From DAIOEK01 sp964600595 (GTDB lineage: Bacteria > Chloroflexota > Anaerolineae > Anaerolineales > Anaerolineaceae): DNA of 23,842 nucleotides. How positions within the stretch are numbered: position 1 is the stretch's first letter; each line of letters begins with the position of its first letter. The notes under the pieces are model-generated. The model saw nothing but the letters and a program-made list of their open reading frames with translations, did no database searches and was not told the origin of the DNA. Positions 14,866-22,430 of the stretch are shown here, one piece after another. Position numbers and translations under genes: made by a program. Location of the stretch: contig CAZRKL010000024.1 of assembly GCA_964600595.1 (NCBI GenBank), forward strand, positions 1-23,842, in the 5' to 3' direction.

Positions 14866-15765
14866 ATGCGAAAACTACTTACTTTACGTCGGCAAGAAGA
14901 ACGGGATGGTTTTTGGATGCTTCTTCCTGCTATTGGCGTTATAGGGGTGATATCTGTACTCCCTATTCTGTTCACACTTGTTTTGAGTTTTACCGATACA
15001 CCATTATCCAATCCAACACCCCAAAATTTTGTTGGTTTGAAGAATTATTTAGCATTTATAAATAGTAATGATTTTTGGGCTTCCATATGGCGGACCTTAT
15101 ATTTCACCTCCGTATCTGTGGGATTGGAATTGATTCTTGGACTAGGAATTGCCCTATTAATTCACTCAAAACCTTTTGGATGGCAGTTTTTACGAGCCAG
15201 CCTCATCATCCCCTGGGCAGTACCAACCATTGTTAATGGTGCCATCTGGCGGTGGATATATAACGCTGACTATGGTGCGCTTAATGGATTGCTGTACTCA
15301 TTGGGAATTATTGAGAAATATCAAGCATGGCTCACAAAACCTTTTTTGGCAATGAATCTTGTTATTGTCGCAGATGTCTGGCACAGTGTTCCATTTATTG
15401 CGTTGATACTTCAAGCCGCTCTGGCAACAATCCCTCGTGAGATTGAAGAAGCCTCCATGATCGATGGGGCGAGTGTCTGGCAAAGATTTGTTCACATTCG
15501 GTTGCAATTATTACGACCAGCTATTCTGGTTGCCCTGGTTGTTCGTACAGTAGAAGCTTTTCGCGTTTTCGATATTATTTATGTAATTACTCAGGGGGGA
15601 CCTGCATTCGGCACTGTGACCATTTCTTATCTTACCTATCTCGAATCATTTACATATGGTCACCTGGGATCAGGCTCAGCGTTATCGTTCCTGATCTCCG
15701 CGATCACATTGATGCTGGCGTTGATCTACATCCGTATACTATACCGGCCGGAGGGGCAGAAATGA
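14866..15765 (+). CDS. Sugar ABC transporter permease, MalF/UgpA type
   Basis: A 299-residue inner-membrane subunit with about six helices, starting with FWMLLPAIGVIGVISVLPILF. The cytoplasmic EAA loop that docks the ATPase is EEASMIDGASVWQRFVHIRL (about 204-223), followed by LLRPAI. ATP-driven import across the membrane occurs between this protein and the next permease. It follows the stem-loop by 17 bases with hardly any Shine-Dalgarno, consistent with lower expression than the binding protein, and overlaps the next gene by 4 bases. Confidence 0.93.
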   Translation: MRKLLTLRRQEERDGFWMLLPAIGVIGVISVLPILFTLVLSFTDTPLSNPTPQNFVGLKNYLAFINSNDFWASIWRTLYFTSVSVGLELILGLGIALLIHSKPFGWQFLRASLIIPWAVPTIVNGAIWRWIYNADYGALNGLLYSLGIIEKYQAWLTKPFLAMNLVIVADVWHSVPFIALILQAALATIPREIEEASMIDGASVWQRFVHIRLQLLRPAILVALVVRTVEAFRVFDIIYVITQGGPAFGTVTISYLTYLESFTYGHLGSGSALSFLISAITLMLALIYIRILYRPEGQK

Positions 15766-16622
15766 AGCAGATTACTCGGTTCATTAAGAAAACCTGGCTG
15801 GTCGTGTTCATGATACCTGTATTGCTGTTTATTTACGCTCCAATCACATGGCTGGTTACTTCATCCATATCCACACGGGCAGAGCTTCTGGCGATGCCCC
15901 CCAGGTTCTTTCCTGAAAATCCTACTCTGAAAAATTACCTCGATATTCTAGTTCCGGGGACAGCTGTTTCAGAAGTAGCCAGGACATTTAAAATTACACT
16001 GGGTAATTCTCTCATCGTAGCTCTGGTTACTACATCCATTTGTCTTTTGATCGCGTCCTTAGCCGCGTATGCGCTGGCCAGACTGCGATTGAGATACAAG
16101 AATTCATTTGTGATGGGTATTTTGAGCATTCGTATGATTCCTGAAATTTCCCTGGTCATACCCCTTTTTATCGCAGCAGCAAAGTTTGGATGGCTCGATA
16201 AGCCGCTTGTTCTCATTGTTACATATTTGAGTTTCGCCCTGCCGTTTGCCATCTGGATGTTGACGACATTTTTTGAAACCATTCCCATCGAAATAGAAGA
16301 TGCAGCATTAATTGATGGATCATCGAGATTGAACACATTATTTAATATAATTCTTCCCCTCGCATCACCGGGGATAGTATCAACCGCACTGTTTATTTTC
16401 CTCCTGGCATGGGACGAGTTTTTCTTTGCGTTGATATTTACCAGTACAACAGCATCAAAAACTGTTCCGGTTGCGATTGCGGAATTTACAGGCAGGTACG
16501 CGGTGGATATCACAGCCATGATGACTGGTGGTGTGCTGGCTGCCCTTCCACCTGTAATATTGGCTTTACTTTTCCAGAGATACATTGTGAGTGGACTCTC
16601 GGCTGGAGCTGTGAAAGGATGA
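15762..16622 (+). CDS. Sugar ABC transporter permease, MalG/UgpE type
   Basis: A 286-residue permease, normal for MalG-like subunits, forming the heterodimer with the upstream permease. After the first helix comes YAPITWLVTSSI, the usual signature. The EAA loop is EIEDAALIDGSSRLNTLF, followed by NIILPLASPGI, and the protein ends in QRYIVSGLSAGAVKG, the C-terminus typical of the group. The start overlaps the upstream stop (ATGA at 15762-15765) and its own stop overlaps the ROK start in the same manner, so three genes are translationally coupled. Confidence 0.93.
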   Translation: MKQITRFIKKTWLVVFMIPVLLFIYAPITWLVTSSISTRAELLAMPPRFFPENPTLKNYLDILVPGTAVSEVARTFKITLGNSLIVALVTTSICLLIASLAAYALARLRLRYKNSFVMGILSIRMIPEISLVIPLFIAAAKFGWLDKPLVLIVTYLSFALPFAIWMLTTFFETIPIEIEDAALIDGSSRLNTLFNIILPLASPGIVSTALFIFLLAWDEFFFALIFTSTTASKTVPVAIAEFTGRYAVDITAMMTGGVLAALPPVILALLFQRYIVSGLSAGAVKG

Positions 16623-17578
16623 AAAATTCTGGTTTTATTGGAATTGACCTGGGTGGGACAAATGTACGGGTTGGGTTAATCACTGAAGAAGGTGAGATTC
16701 TCCATAGTATTACAGAGCCAATCCAGGCGCAGGCGGGACCCGAAAATGGAATAAATAAAATTGCATCCATAATTGATGCAATTATGGATCATACAGGTAT
16801 CAAACCACAGGGGATTGGTTTTGGCGCTACCGGGCCAGTTGACCATAAAAAGGGCATCATAAATAATCCATATACACTTTCTACATGGGAGAATGTAGAT
16901 GTTGTAACACCGCTCCGCGATAGATATGGTATCAAGGTTTGCCTGGAAAATGACGCGGACGTTGCGGCTCTTGGCGAAACCTGGATGGGAGCAGGAATTG
17001 GTTATCGCAATGTGGCTGTTGTTACTGTCGGTACGGGTATAGGCACGGCATTTATTCGGGACGGCAAGATTTTCAGGGGATTCAATCAGCTCCATCCGGA
17101 GGGCGGACACATTCCCGTTGATCCAAACGGACCCGTATGTTATTGCGGTGCGCATGGCTGTTGGGAGGCGCTTGCATCAGGGAGTGCCATTGCTGACCAC
17201 GCGAGAAGAATGTTAGCGGAATATCCGGAATCCCTATTGAGAAATAACCCAGATGCGCATAGTTTAGATGCAAAAAGTGTAATTGAAGCGGCACACAATG
17301 GTGATGAATTGGGGAAAAGGGTACTTGCACAATCAGCTAAATATCTCGGATTGGGTTTAGTTACTTTAATACACTTACATATGCCTGAATGCATTATCTT
17401 TACGGGTGGTGTCATGCGCTCGTTTGCTTTATTCCAACCAGCATTAGTTGAAATCATACGACAGCATAGCGTAATGAATCCGCTTTATGAAATACCTCTT
17501 GTTCTGGCAAAAATGGGGCAGGAGGCAGGTATGGTCGGTGCGGCCAGGGCTGTTATGTTAGAGAGTTCGATTTATTAA
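16619..17578 (+). CDS. ROK-family sugar kinase
   Basis: A 319-residue ATP-dependent sugar 6-kinase. Motifs: GIDLGGTNVRVGL (8-20, phosphate-1 loop with Asp10), FGATGPVDHKKG, ENDADVAALGE (110-120, catalytic Asp112), GTGIGTAFI (138-146), and the sugar and zinc site LHPEGGHIPVD (158-168, Glu161 and His164) with CYCGAHGCWE (174-183); His164, Cys174, Cys176 and Cys181 would bind zinc. No DNA-binding N-terminus is present, so this is a kinase rather than a ROK repressor. Candidate substrates are glucose, glucosamine, GlcNAc or ManNAc; the neighbouring SIS protein favours glucosamine-type sugars. It starts at the ATG at 16619 inside the permease stop (overlap of 4); translation starting further upstream in this frame would overlap the permease with unrelated residues. 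Confidence 0.92.
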   Translation: MKNSGFIGIDLGGTNVRVGLITEEGEILHSITEPIQAQAGPENGINKIASIIDAIMDHTGIKPQGIGFGATGPVDHKKGIINNPYTLSTWENVDVVTPLRDRYGIKVCLENDADVAALGETWMGAGIGYRNVAVVTVGTGIGTAFIRDGKIFRGFNQLHPEGGHIPVDPNGPVCYCGAHGCWEALASGSAIADHARRMLAEYPESLLRNNPDAHSLDAKSVIEAAHNGDELGKRVLAQSAKYLGLGLVTLIHLHMPECIIFTGGVMRSFALFQPALVEIIRQHSVMNPLYEIPLVLAKMGQEAGMVGAARAVMLESSIY

Positions 17579-17593
17579 TAAGGGAAAAAGACA

Positions 17594-18634
17594 ATGCAAC
17601 AAACACCATATATTCAAGATATCCTTGCCCAACCAGGTGCGTTACGAATAGCGCTTCAAAACTTTCCTGGCGAAAAGTTGGCAGAAGTCAGGACGAAAAT
17701 CCTAAACCAAGAATTGAGCAAAATAATTCTCACTGGAATGGGTTCTTCATATAACAGCGCCTATGCAGCATTTCTGGAGTTGCAATCTCTACCCATTCCA
17801 TCAGTGTTAATCAATTCAGCCGAACTTCTCCACTATGGATTCTCAGCAATCGATGAAAATACTTTATTATGGATGAACTCGCAATCAGGACGTAGTGTAG
17901 AGGTTGTTCGGATAATTGAAAAACTAAAAAATGCGAGACCGAAGTTCCAACTGAGCATGACAAACTACATGGATAGCCCTCTGGCTACCAGCGCAGATCT
18001 TGCATTGGACATCCATGCAGGTGCTGAAGCAACCGTCAGCACTAAAACATATATCAATACAACCGCTTATTTATTGCTAGCTGCTTATTTGATAACCGGC
18101 AAAAATTGGTTAGAGCTGAAAAATCAAATGTTACTGGCAGCTGATGCAATAGAGGAATATCTTAACCAGTGGCAGGAAAGGATATCAAGGTTGGATCATC
18201 TTTTGGGTGAAGTGGATAAGCTGGTTATTCTCGGAAGGGGAACTTCGATGGGCGCTGTTTGGAATGGTTCTCTGATCAACAAGGAAGCCGCTAAATGCAC
18301 TTTTGAAGGAATGAACTCAGCTGATTTCAGGCATGGTCCTCTTGAGCTTGTGGCAGAAGATTTCACCGCGTTGGTCTTTGAAGGTGCTGAAAAAACAGCA
18401 AAGCTCAATTATGATATAGCCAAGGAAGTAAAAAAATTAAATGGTAAAGTATTATGGATCTCACCACGAGTCAATGATTTATTGCCTACTATTCAATTGC
18501 CGTCAGTCCATGATTCTGTTTTACCCCTGGTGGAGATCCTACCTCTGCAACTGTTAAGTGTCTTAATGGCTAATCGAAAAGGTTATGTTCCCGGTCAATT
18601 CAGATATATTGGTAAAGTAACTGAGAAAGAATGA
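17594..18634 (+). CDS. Double-SIS sugar-phosphate isomerase/deaminase (GlmS-isomerase, NagB-II or FrlB-like)
   Basis: A 346-residue cytoplasmic protein of two SIS domains, equal to the isomerase half of glucosamine-6-phosphate synthase without the glutaminase domain. SIS1: GMGSSYNSAY (48-57), SQSGRSVEVV (96-105), TVSTKTYINTTAY (147-159). SIS2: GRGTSMGAVWNG (214-225), NKEAAKCTFEGMNSADFRHG (229-248), with Glu231 and His247 at positions of GlmS catalytic residues. The C-tail, YIGKVTEKE, keeps the active-site Lys341. It would convert a phosphorylated amino sugar (for example GlcN-6-P to fructose-6-P and ammonia) or deglycate a sugar-amine phosphate. Last gene of the operon, 15 bases after the ROK kinase with AGGG upstream. 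Which reaction it runs is inferred from context only. Confidence 0.88.
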   Translation: MQQTPYIQDILAQPGALRIALQNFPGEKLAEVRTKILNQELSKIILTGMGSSYNSAYAAFLELQSLPIPSVLINSAELLHYGFSAIDENTLLWMNSQSGRSVEVVRIIEKLKNARPKFQLSMTNYMDSPLATSADLALDIHAGAEATVSTKTYINTTAYLLLAAYLITGKNWLELKNQMLLAADAIEEYLNQWQERISRLDHLLGEVDKLVILGRGTSMGAVWNGSLINKEAAKCTFEGMNSADFRHGPLELVAEDFTALVFEGAEKTAKLNYDIAKEVKKLNGKVLWISPRVNDLLPTIQLPSVHDSVLPLVEILPLQLLSVLMANRKGYVPGQFRYIGKVTEKE

Positions 18635-18706
18635 TATATTAGTCCAAATTTTGGCTAATTATTATTAATAATAAAAATGCAGTAGAAATGATTGGTATGA
18701 AAAAAT

Positions 18707-18739
18707 AAAATACTCCCGATTTTTGGACGGGAGTATTTT
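18707..18739. terminator. Bidirectional terminator between the two sugar ABC clusters
   Basis: AAAATACTCCCG (18707-18718) and CGGGAGTATTTT (18728-18739) form a perfect 12-bp stem with a 9-base loop; the arms end in A and T runs, so both strands give a GC stem followed by a U tract. It serves the SIS gene on the plus strand and the MalG-type gene on the minus strand. A weaker hairpin (18638-18659) lies just after the SIS stop. Confidence 0.85.
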
Positions 18740-18758
18740 GATTTACTTGAATATGTGC

Positions 18759-19871
18759 TTAGCCTTTTACACCACCCACAGCCAGTCCGCTGACAAGGTA
18801 TCGTTGCAGGAATGCAAAAATGAGTATCGGCGGGATGGAAATTAATATCGCCATCGCAGAAAATTCTGACCAGGGCGTACCTGAAGCGTATTGTCCAACC
18901 ATTCCGCGCAGCACCATTGGCAGCGTGAAAGTGGAAGGATTGGTCAAGAATGTCCAGGAGAGTATGAACTCAGACCAACCTGTCAGGAAACCCCATAAAG
19001 CGGTCACCGCGATCCCCGGAACAGCCAGGGGAAGGATCACACGGATAAATCCTTGAGCCCGGGTGCAGCCATCAATCTGGGCAGCTTCCTCCAGATCGTA
19101 GGGAAGGGAATCAATGTATCCTTTCATATTCCAAATTGCGAATGGCAAGGCTGTAGATGTAAATGCAATAGCCAAACCCAACAACGAATTCCGCAATCCG
19201 ACTGCATTCAATAGTACAAATAACGGTGCCAAAGTGCCACCTGGAGGGATCATCAAGACCATAACAAAACCAAGCATTCCCAGCCTTCTGCCGGGAAACA
19301 CCAAACGAGAAAACGCATAAGCGGCAGTGATACCCACCACCACTGATCCAAATGCTGTTCCACCAGCAACAATAAGACTATTGCGTAATAATTCCGGAAA
19401 GGTTACCGGATTTGGAGTGGGTTTTGACAATATCGATAGGAATGAATCCAGTGTTGCCCCGGGTGGAATGATGGTAATCCCCTGCGGACGGGAAAAATCA
19501 CGCGGATCCAGCGCCATTGAAATAATCCACAGAACCGGGAATAAGACAGTTGCCAGAATGATCAGCAAGATGATTTGCAGCAAATCAATCCGCATGGTTT
19601 CACGGGCGCGTTTATGATCTTTGTCTTTCCTAATCGCGTTGAGGAGGGAAAAATACCTTCGGAAAATTAATCCACCGAATGCCAGAAGAAAGATACCCAG
19701 AGCAATTCTTGGAGCTGCTTCAATAGTATCAGTTGAAACAATACCGAGAATGAGCGAATACACACCATACCCGATTAACCCGATTGAAAAAACGAATACG
19801 ATGTATGCCCAGGTGATGGCTATTCCAGTTTTGGTTTCCAGTTGCGCGCGAGAGGTTTCCAGCGTTGTCAT
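18759..19871 (-). CDS. Sugar ABC transporter permease, MalG type with extended N-terminus
   Basis: A 370-residue permease, about 90 residues longer than typical MalG. Residues from about 95 on form the standard unit: first helix LLQIILLIILATVLFPVLW, EAA loop DLEEAAQIDGCTRAQGFIRV followed by ILPLAVPGI, and the C-terminus QRYLVSGLAVGGVKG. The extra part holds two more likely membrane helices (about 17-46 and 55-70) and a charged cytoplasmic stretch RKDKDHKRARE (81-91). The start has an excellent ribosome site (AAAGGAG), and no later start with comparable support was seen, so the extension seems real. It follows the MalF-type gene by 12 bases with the ribosome site overlapping that gene's stop, and is the last gene of this operon. 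Confidence 0.92.
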   Translation of the reverse strand: MTTLETSRAQLETKTGIAITWAYIVFVFSIGLIGYGVYSLILGIVSTDTIEAAPRIALGIFLLAFGGLIFRRYFSLLNAIRKDKDHKRARETMRIDLLQIILLIILATVLFPVLWIISMALDPRDFSRPQGITIIPPGATLDSFLSILSKPTPNPVTFPELLRNSLIVAGGTAFGSVVVGITAAYAFSRLVFPGRRLGMLGFVMVLMIPPGGTLAPLFVLLNAVGLRNSLLGLAIAFTSTALPFAIWNMKGYIDSLPYDLEEAAQIDGCTRAQGFIRVILPLAVPGIAVTALWGFLTGWSEFILSWTFLTNPSTFTLPMVLRGMVGQYASGTPWSEFSAMAILISIPPILIFAFLQRYLVSGLAVGGVKG

Positions 19872-19883
19872 AGCTTTTCTCCT

Positions 19884-20891
19884 TTACGCGTAATAAGGCT
19901 CGGTAGCCTTAGTGATTTTGTTTGTGATCAGGGTTATGATCGCAAGTATGATAAATACAATGATATTAAAAGCAGAAGCTACTCCATACCATCCCTGTGG
20001 ATTAACCAGTTTGAAGCCTTGCGTTACCAGAATTTCGGTTAAGCCCACAGGACCACCCCCCGTGACAAAGTATATGATGTTGAATTGATTAAATGTCATC
20101 ATAATACCAATCATAATCGCCGGGACCATTGCCGGGCGGATGAGGGGCAGCGTGATCAACCAGATTTTGTTTAAACCTGATATTCCATCCATTTCAGCCG
20201 CTTCATACACTTCTTTCGGAATGCTCTGTAAGGCGCCTGTCGCGATGACCATCATGAACGGCCAACCCAACCAGATATTTGCGATCAAAACAGCAATAAA
20301 TGCCAGGGGAAGGACCAATCCAATCTGGGGAAGATTAAGAAAAGGAGTTGGTTCCAATAACCAGCGGATATCGCTGCGGAGCCCAATTTCCTGGAGGAGC
20401 AGGTTGATTCCGCCAAATTTATCATGCCACATATTCGCCCACATCATACCTGCTACCAGAGAGGGTAGCGCCCATGGGATGACAAATAGGCTGCGATAAA
20501 TGCGTTTTCCGGGCATTTTATCCTGGTTTAAGATCAGCGCAACCGCAATACCAATGATCACATGAAGGAAAACATTGATCAGAGTCCAGAATAGATTAAA
20601 GACAAAGATCCTGAAAAAGTCGTAATTTGTTACGGGTAATCCCCGAAAGATCACATTGATGTAATTCGTAAGTCCTACCAGATTGGGATCCATCAGTCGA
20701 AGGTTCTTAAGCTGAAAGTCGGTGAAGGACATCCATACCTGGTAGAGTAAAGGATAAAAGGTAATAAATAACATAATCAACAGGGCTGGCAATATATACA
20801 GATAAGCCAAACCCATGTTGGGGTATTTATGTATCAGCTTTTGAAGCCAATTACGTTTTTTTTCAGTAATATCTGTAGAAGATAATTCCAT
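19884..20891 (-). CDS. Sugar ABC transporter permease, MalF type
   Basis: A 335-residue inner-membrane subunit. After a charged N-terminus the first helix is LAYLYILPALLIMLFITFYP, then WMSFTDFQ, both typical for MalF-like permeases. The EAA loop is VYEAAEMDGISGLNKIWLI, followed by TLPLIRPAM, and the segment IYFVTGGGPVGLTEILVTQGF matches the C-terminal region of maltodextrin-type MalF. It lacks the large periplasmic insertion of E. coli MalF. AAGGAGGG directly before the ATG is a strong ribosome site. The gene lies about 108 bases after the binding-protein stop, behind a strong hairpin. Confidence 0.93.
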   Translation of the reverse strand: MELSSTDITEKKRNWLQKLIHKYPNMGLAYLYILPALLIMLFITFYPLLYQVWMSFTDFQLKNLRLMDPNLVGLTNYINVIFRGLPVTNYDFFRIFVFNLFWTLINVFLHVIIGIAVALILNQDKMPGKRIYRSLFVIPWALPSLVAGMMWANMWHDKFGGINLLLQEIGLRSDIRWLLEPTPFLNLPQIGLVLPLAFIAVLIANIWLGWPFMMVIATGALQSIPKEVYEAAEMDGISGLNKIWLITLPLIRPAMVPAIMIGIMMTFNQFNIIYFVTGGGPVGLTEILVTQGFKLVNPQGWYGVASAFNIIVFIILAIITLITNKITKATEPYYA

Positions 20892-20954
20892 TTTCCCTCC
20901 TTCTGAAATACCTCGCAGATTATGACTTACTAATACCGGAGAGGAAAAGATAAC

Positions 20955-20988
20955 AAAATGGTGGGTAGTTGATACTACCCACCATTTT
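20955..20988 (-). terminator. Intercistronic hairpin (attenuator/terminator) after the second binding-protein gene
   Basis: AAAATGGTGGGTAGT (20955-20969) pairs perfectly over 15 bp with the complement at 20974-20988, leaving a 4-base loop. Read on the minus strand, the stem ends in TTTTGTT, so it can act as an intrinsic terminator a dozen bases after the binding-protein stop (21000). The permease genes beyond it have no evident promoter of their own, so partial read-through is expected. Confidence 0.78.
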
Positions 20989-20999
20989 TGAACAACAGT

Positions 21000-22187
21000 T
21001 TATTTATTGTTAGTCGTGTTGACGAGTGTAGCGGCTTCAGCCAGAGCTTCGGCAGGTGTCTTTACACCTTCGAGGATCTGGGTCATCGCATTACCCATCG
21101 GATCCCAGGTTGCACCAAGTTCGGAGACAACCGGGAATGGATCGGATGAAGGAACCTGTTTCAGGAAACCACCTACCACAGGATTGGAGGAGGTATCTAC
21201 TGAGGCGTTGGCAGGAATCCAGTTGGCTTCATTCAGGAAAGCCTTCTGAACATCGGCGCTGGTGAAATATTCAAAGAATTTCAAAGCAGCAGCCAATTGT
21301 TCAGGAGTAGCATTCACATTGATGGAACCCATTTCTGATTGGTTCCAGGGGCGGGGGGTGGCTTTTCCGGGAACAGCAGGAACAGCCATGACGCCAACAT
21401 TCTCAGCTCCCAGGTCTTTGATGAAATCACCAGATGCCCAGGGTCCTTGAATTCTGAATGCTACCTGACCCTGGCGGAAAAGAGTATCCATATCTCCATC
21501 ATTGCCATCGCAGGTTACTCCTTCAGATTTGCAGACTGTGTCGAAGTAGGCGTATGCTTCAGCACCTTCCGCGCTGTCGAGGACCATTTTCATGCTGTCG
21601 TCAAAGAATTTGGCGCCAAATGCAGGACCCCACATATAGTTGTGGAACCAGTCAGCGGTAATGGCCATTCCATTATCTTTTGCCAGTGCAAGCAATGCAT
21701 CGAAATCTTTCGGCTCTTCAGTTACTTTGGTTTTATTGTAGAACAGCGCAACAACTTTGTTGTTTACCGGAATGCCGACAAGCTTGCCGCCAACTTTACC
21801 GCCTTCGACTGAAGCAGGAACAAGATTGGCGAGAAACGCGGTATCAGCAGGAATTTCAGCGAGCAATCCTGCAGAGGCGTATCCTGCCATTCGGTCCTGA
21901 GGTCCCATCGTGATTGTGGGTCCGGTACCGGCTGCAGCTTCAGTTTGGAATTTATTCTGAAGCTGGTCAAAAGGCACAGCCAGCAATTCAACTTTTATAT
22001 CTGCATTCGCTGCCATAAAATCATTTACAGCTTTTGAGAATTGCGCTTCTTCAGTTTCGATGTAGCCGTGCCAGATGGATATGGTCACTGGACCAGTGCT
22101 GGCTGCTGGCGGTGCTTTAGGCGCACAGGCAGATAGCGCCATTGCCAGAACTACTAGGATACTTATTGCAAAAAATACCTTCTTCAT
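21000..22187 (-). CDS. Sugar ABC transporter substrate-binding lipoprotein, MalE/maltodextrin-like
   Basis: A 395-residue family-1 binding protein. Lipobox LSAC with Cys21 as lipidated residue, then a short Pro/Ala linker and the opening VTISIWHGYIETEEAQF, a pattern of maltodextrin- and oligosaccharide-binding proteins. Further pieces are KLVGIPVNNKVVALFYNKT (sugar cleft), FRQGQVAFRIQGPWASGDF (hinge region) and a C-terminal ILEGVKTPAEALAEA helix. Two cysteines nine residues apart (VCKSEGVTC) could form a surface disulfide. AGGAGG (22194-22199 on the complement) lies 6 bases before the ATG. With the downstream MalF and MalG it forms a complete importer except for the ATPase. No glycosidase is nearby, so the sugar is not determined. 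Confidence 0.93.
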   Translation of the reverse strand: MKKVFFAISILVVLAMALSACAPKAPPAASTGPVTISIWHGYIETEEAQFSKAVNDFMAANADIKVELLAVPFDQLQNKFQTEAAAGTGPTITMGPQDRMAGYASAGLLAEIPADTAFLANLVPASVEGGKVGGKLVGIPVNNKVVALFYNKTKVTEEPKDFDALLALAKDNGMAITADWFHNYMWGPAFGAKFFDDSMKMVLDSAEGAEAYAYFDTVCKSEGVTCDGNDGDMDTLFRQGQVAFRIQGPWASGDFIKDLGAENVGVMAVPAVPGKATPRPWNQSEMGSINVNATPEQLAAALKFFEYFTSADVQKAFLNEANWIPANASVDTSSNPVVGGFLKQVPSSDPFPVVSELGATWDPMGNAMTQILEGVKTPAEALAEAATLVNTTNNK

Positions 22188-22242
22188 AAATTTCCTCCTG
22201 ATTGGGTTTTTATCGATTGGATGATATTTCTAATCACCCCAT

Positions 22243-22267
22243 TAAAGTGGAAAATTCTCCCACCTTA
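22243..22267 (-). ncRNA. Weak stem-loop in the leader of the second binding-protein mRNA
   Basis: TAAAGTGG (22243-22250) and CCACCTTA (22260-22267) pair at 7 of 8 positions around a 9-base loop, placed at the 5' end of the expected leader of about 80 bases. It could protect the message; it does not resemble a known riboswitch. Confidence 0.2.
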
Positions 22268-22274
22268 TGCGGTT

Positions 22275-22280
22275 AGTATA
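22275..22280 (-). promoter_or_regulatory. Candidate -10 of the MalEFG-like operon
   Basis: TATACT on the minus strand, about 88 bases before the binding-protein start. The -35 position 17 bases further upstream (TAGCAA) is poor, which is common for promoters that need or are governed by a regulator. The dyad at 22282-22302 abuts it. Confidence 0.4.
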
Positions 22281-22281
22281 C

Positions 22282-22302
22282 AGCAATTATTTATGAATTG
22301 CT
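22282..22302. promoter_or_regulatory. Operator-like inverted repeat at the second ABC operon promoter
   Basis: AGCAATT (22282-22288) and AATTGCT (22296-22302) are perfect inverted repeats separated by 7 bases, filling the space between the -10 and the -35 region. A dimeric sugar-responsive repressor binding here would block transcription. No regulator gene is adjacent to this operon, so its binder would be encoded elsewhere. Confidence 0.45.
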
Positions 22303-22374
22303 AGTTTGAAAAATAGCTATGAATAGACATTCCTTATACATACCTATTCTTAGAAGTTGTTAGTTCTAATAAAT

Positions 22375-22402
22375 TTGTCCTTTTTTATGTTTACCCTATA
22401 AT
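22375..22402 (+). promoter_or_regulatory. Promoter of the 22431 gene
   Basis: TTGTCC (22375-22380), a 16-base spacer and a perfect TATAAT (22397-22402) lie just upstream of a strong ribosome site. It is divergent from the MalEFG-like operon, with about 95 bases between the two -10 elements. Confidence 0.6.
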
Positions 22403-22430
22403 TAAATATCATGTGGAAGAAGGAGGGGTT

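Noticed and set aside
15935..16585. A 216-codon open frame antisense to the MalG-type permease
   Set aside because: The plus-strand frame carries the EAA loop and helices; the antisense frame has no recognisable feature.
16409..16618. In-frame extension of the ROK kinase by 70 codons (possible DNA-binding N-terminus)
   Set aside because: The residues are a Cys-rich out-of-frame reading of the permease gene with no helix-turn-helix; the overlapping ATGA at 16619 is the natural start.
16619..17578. ROK protein as a NagC/XylR-type repressor
   Set aside because: No N-terminal DNA-binding domain; intact catalytic Asp112 and zinc site support a kinase.
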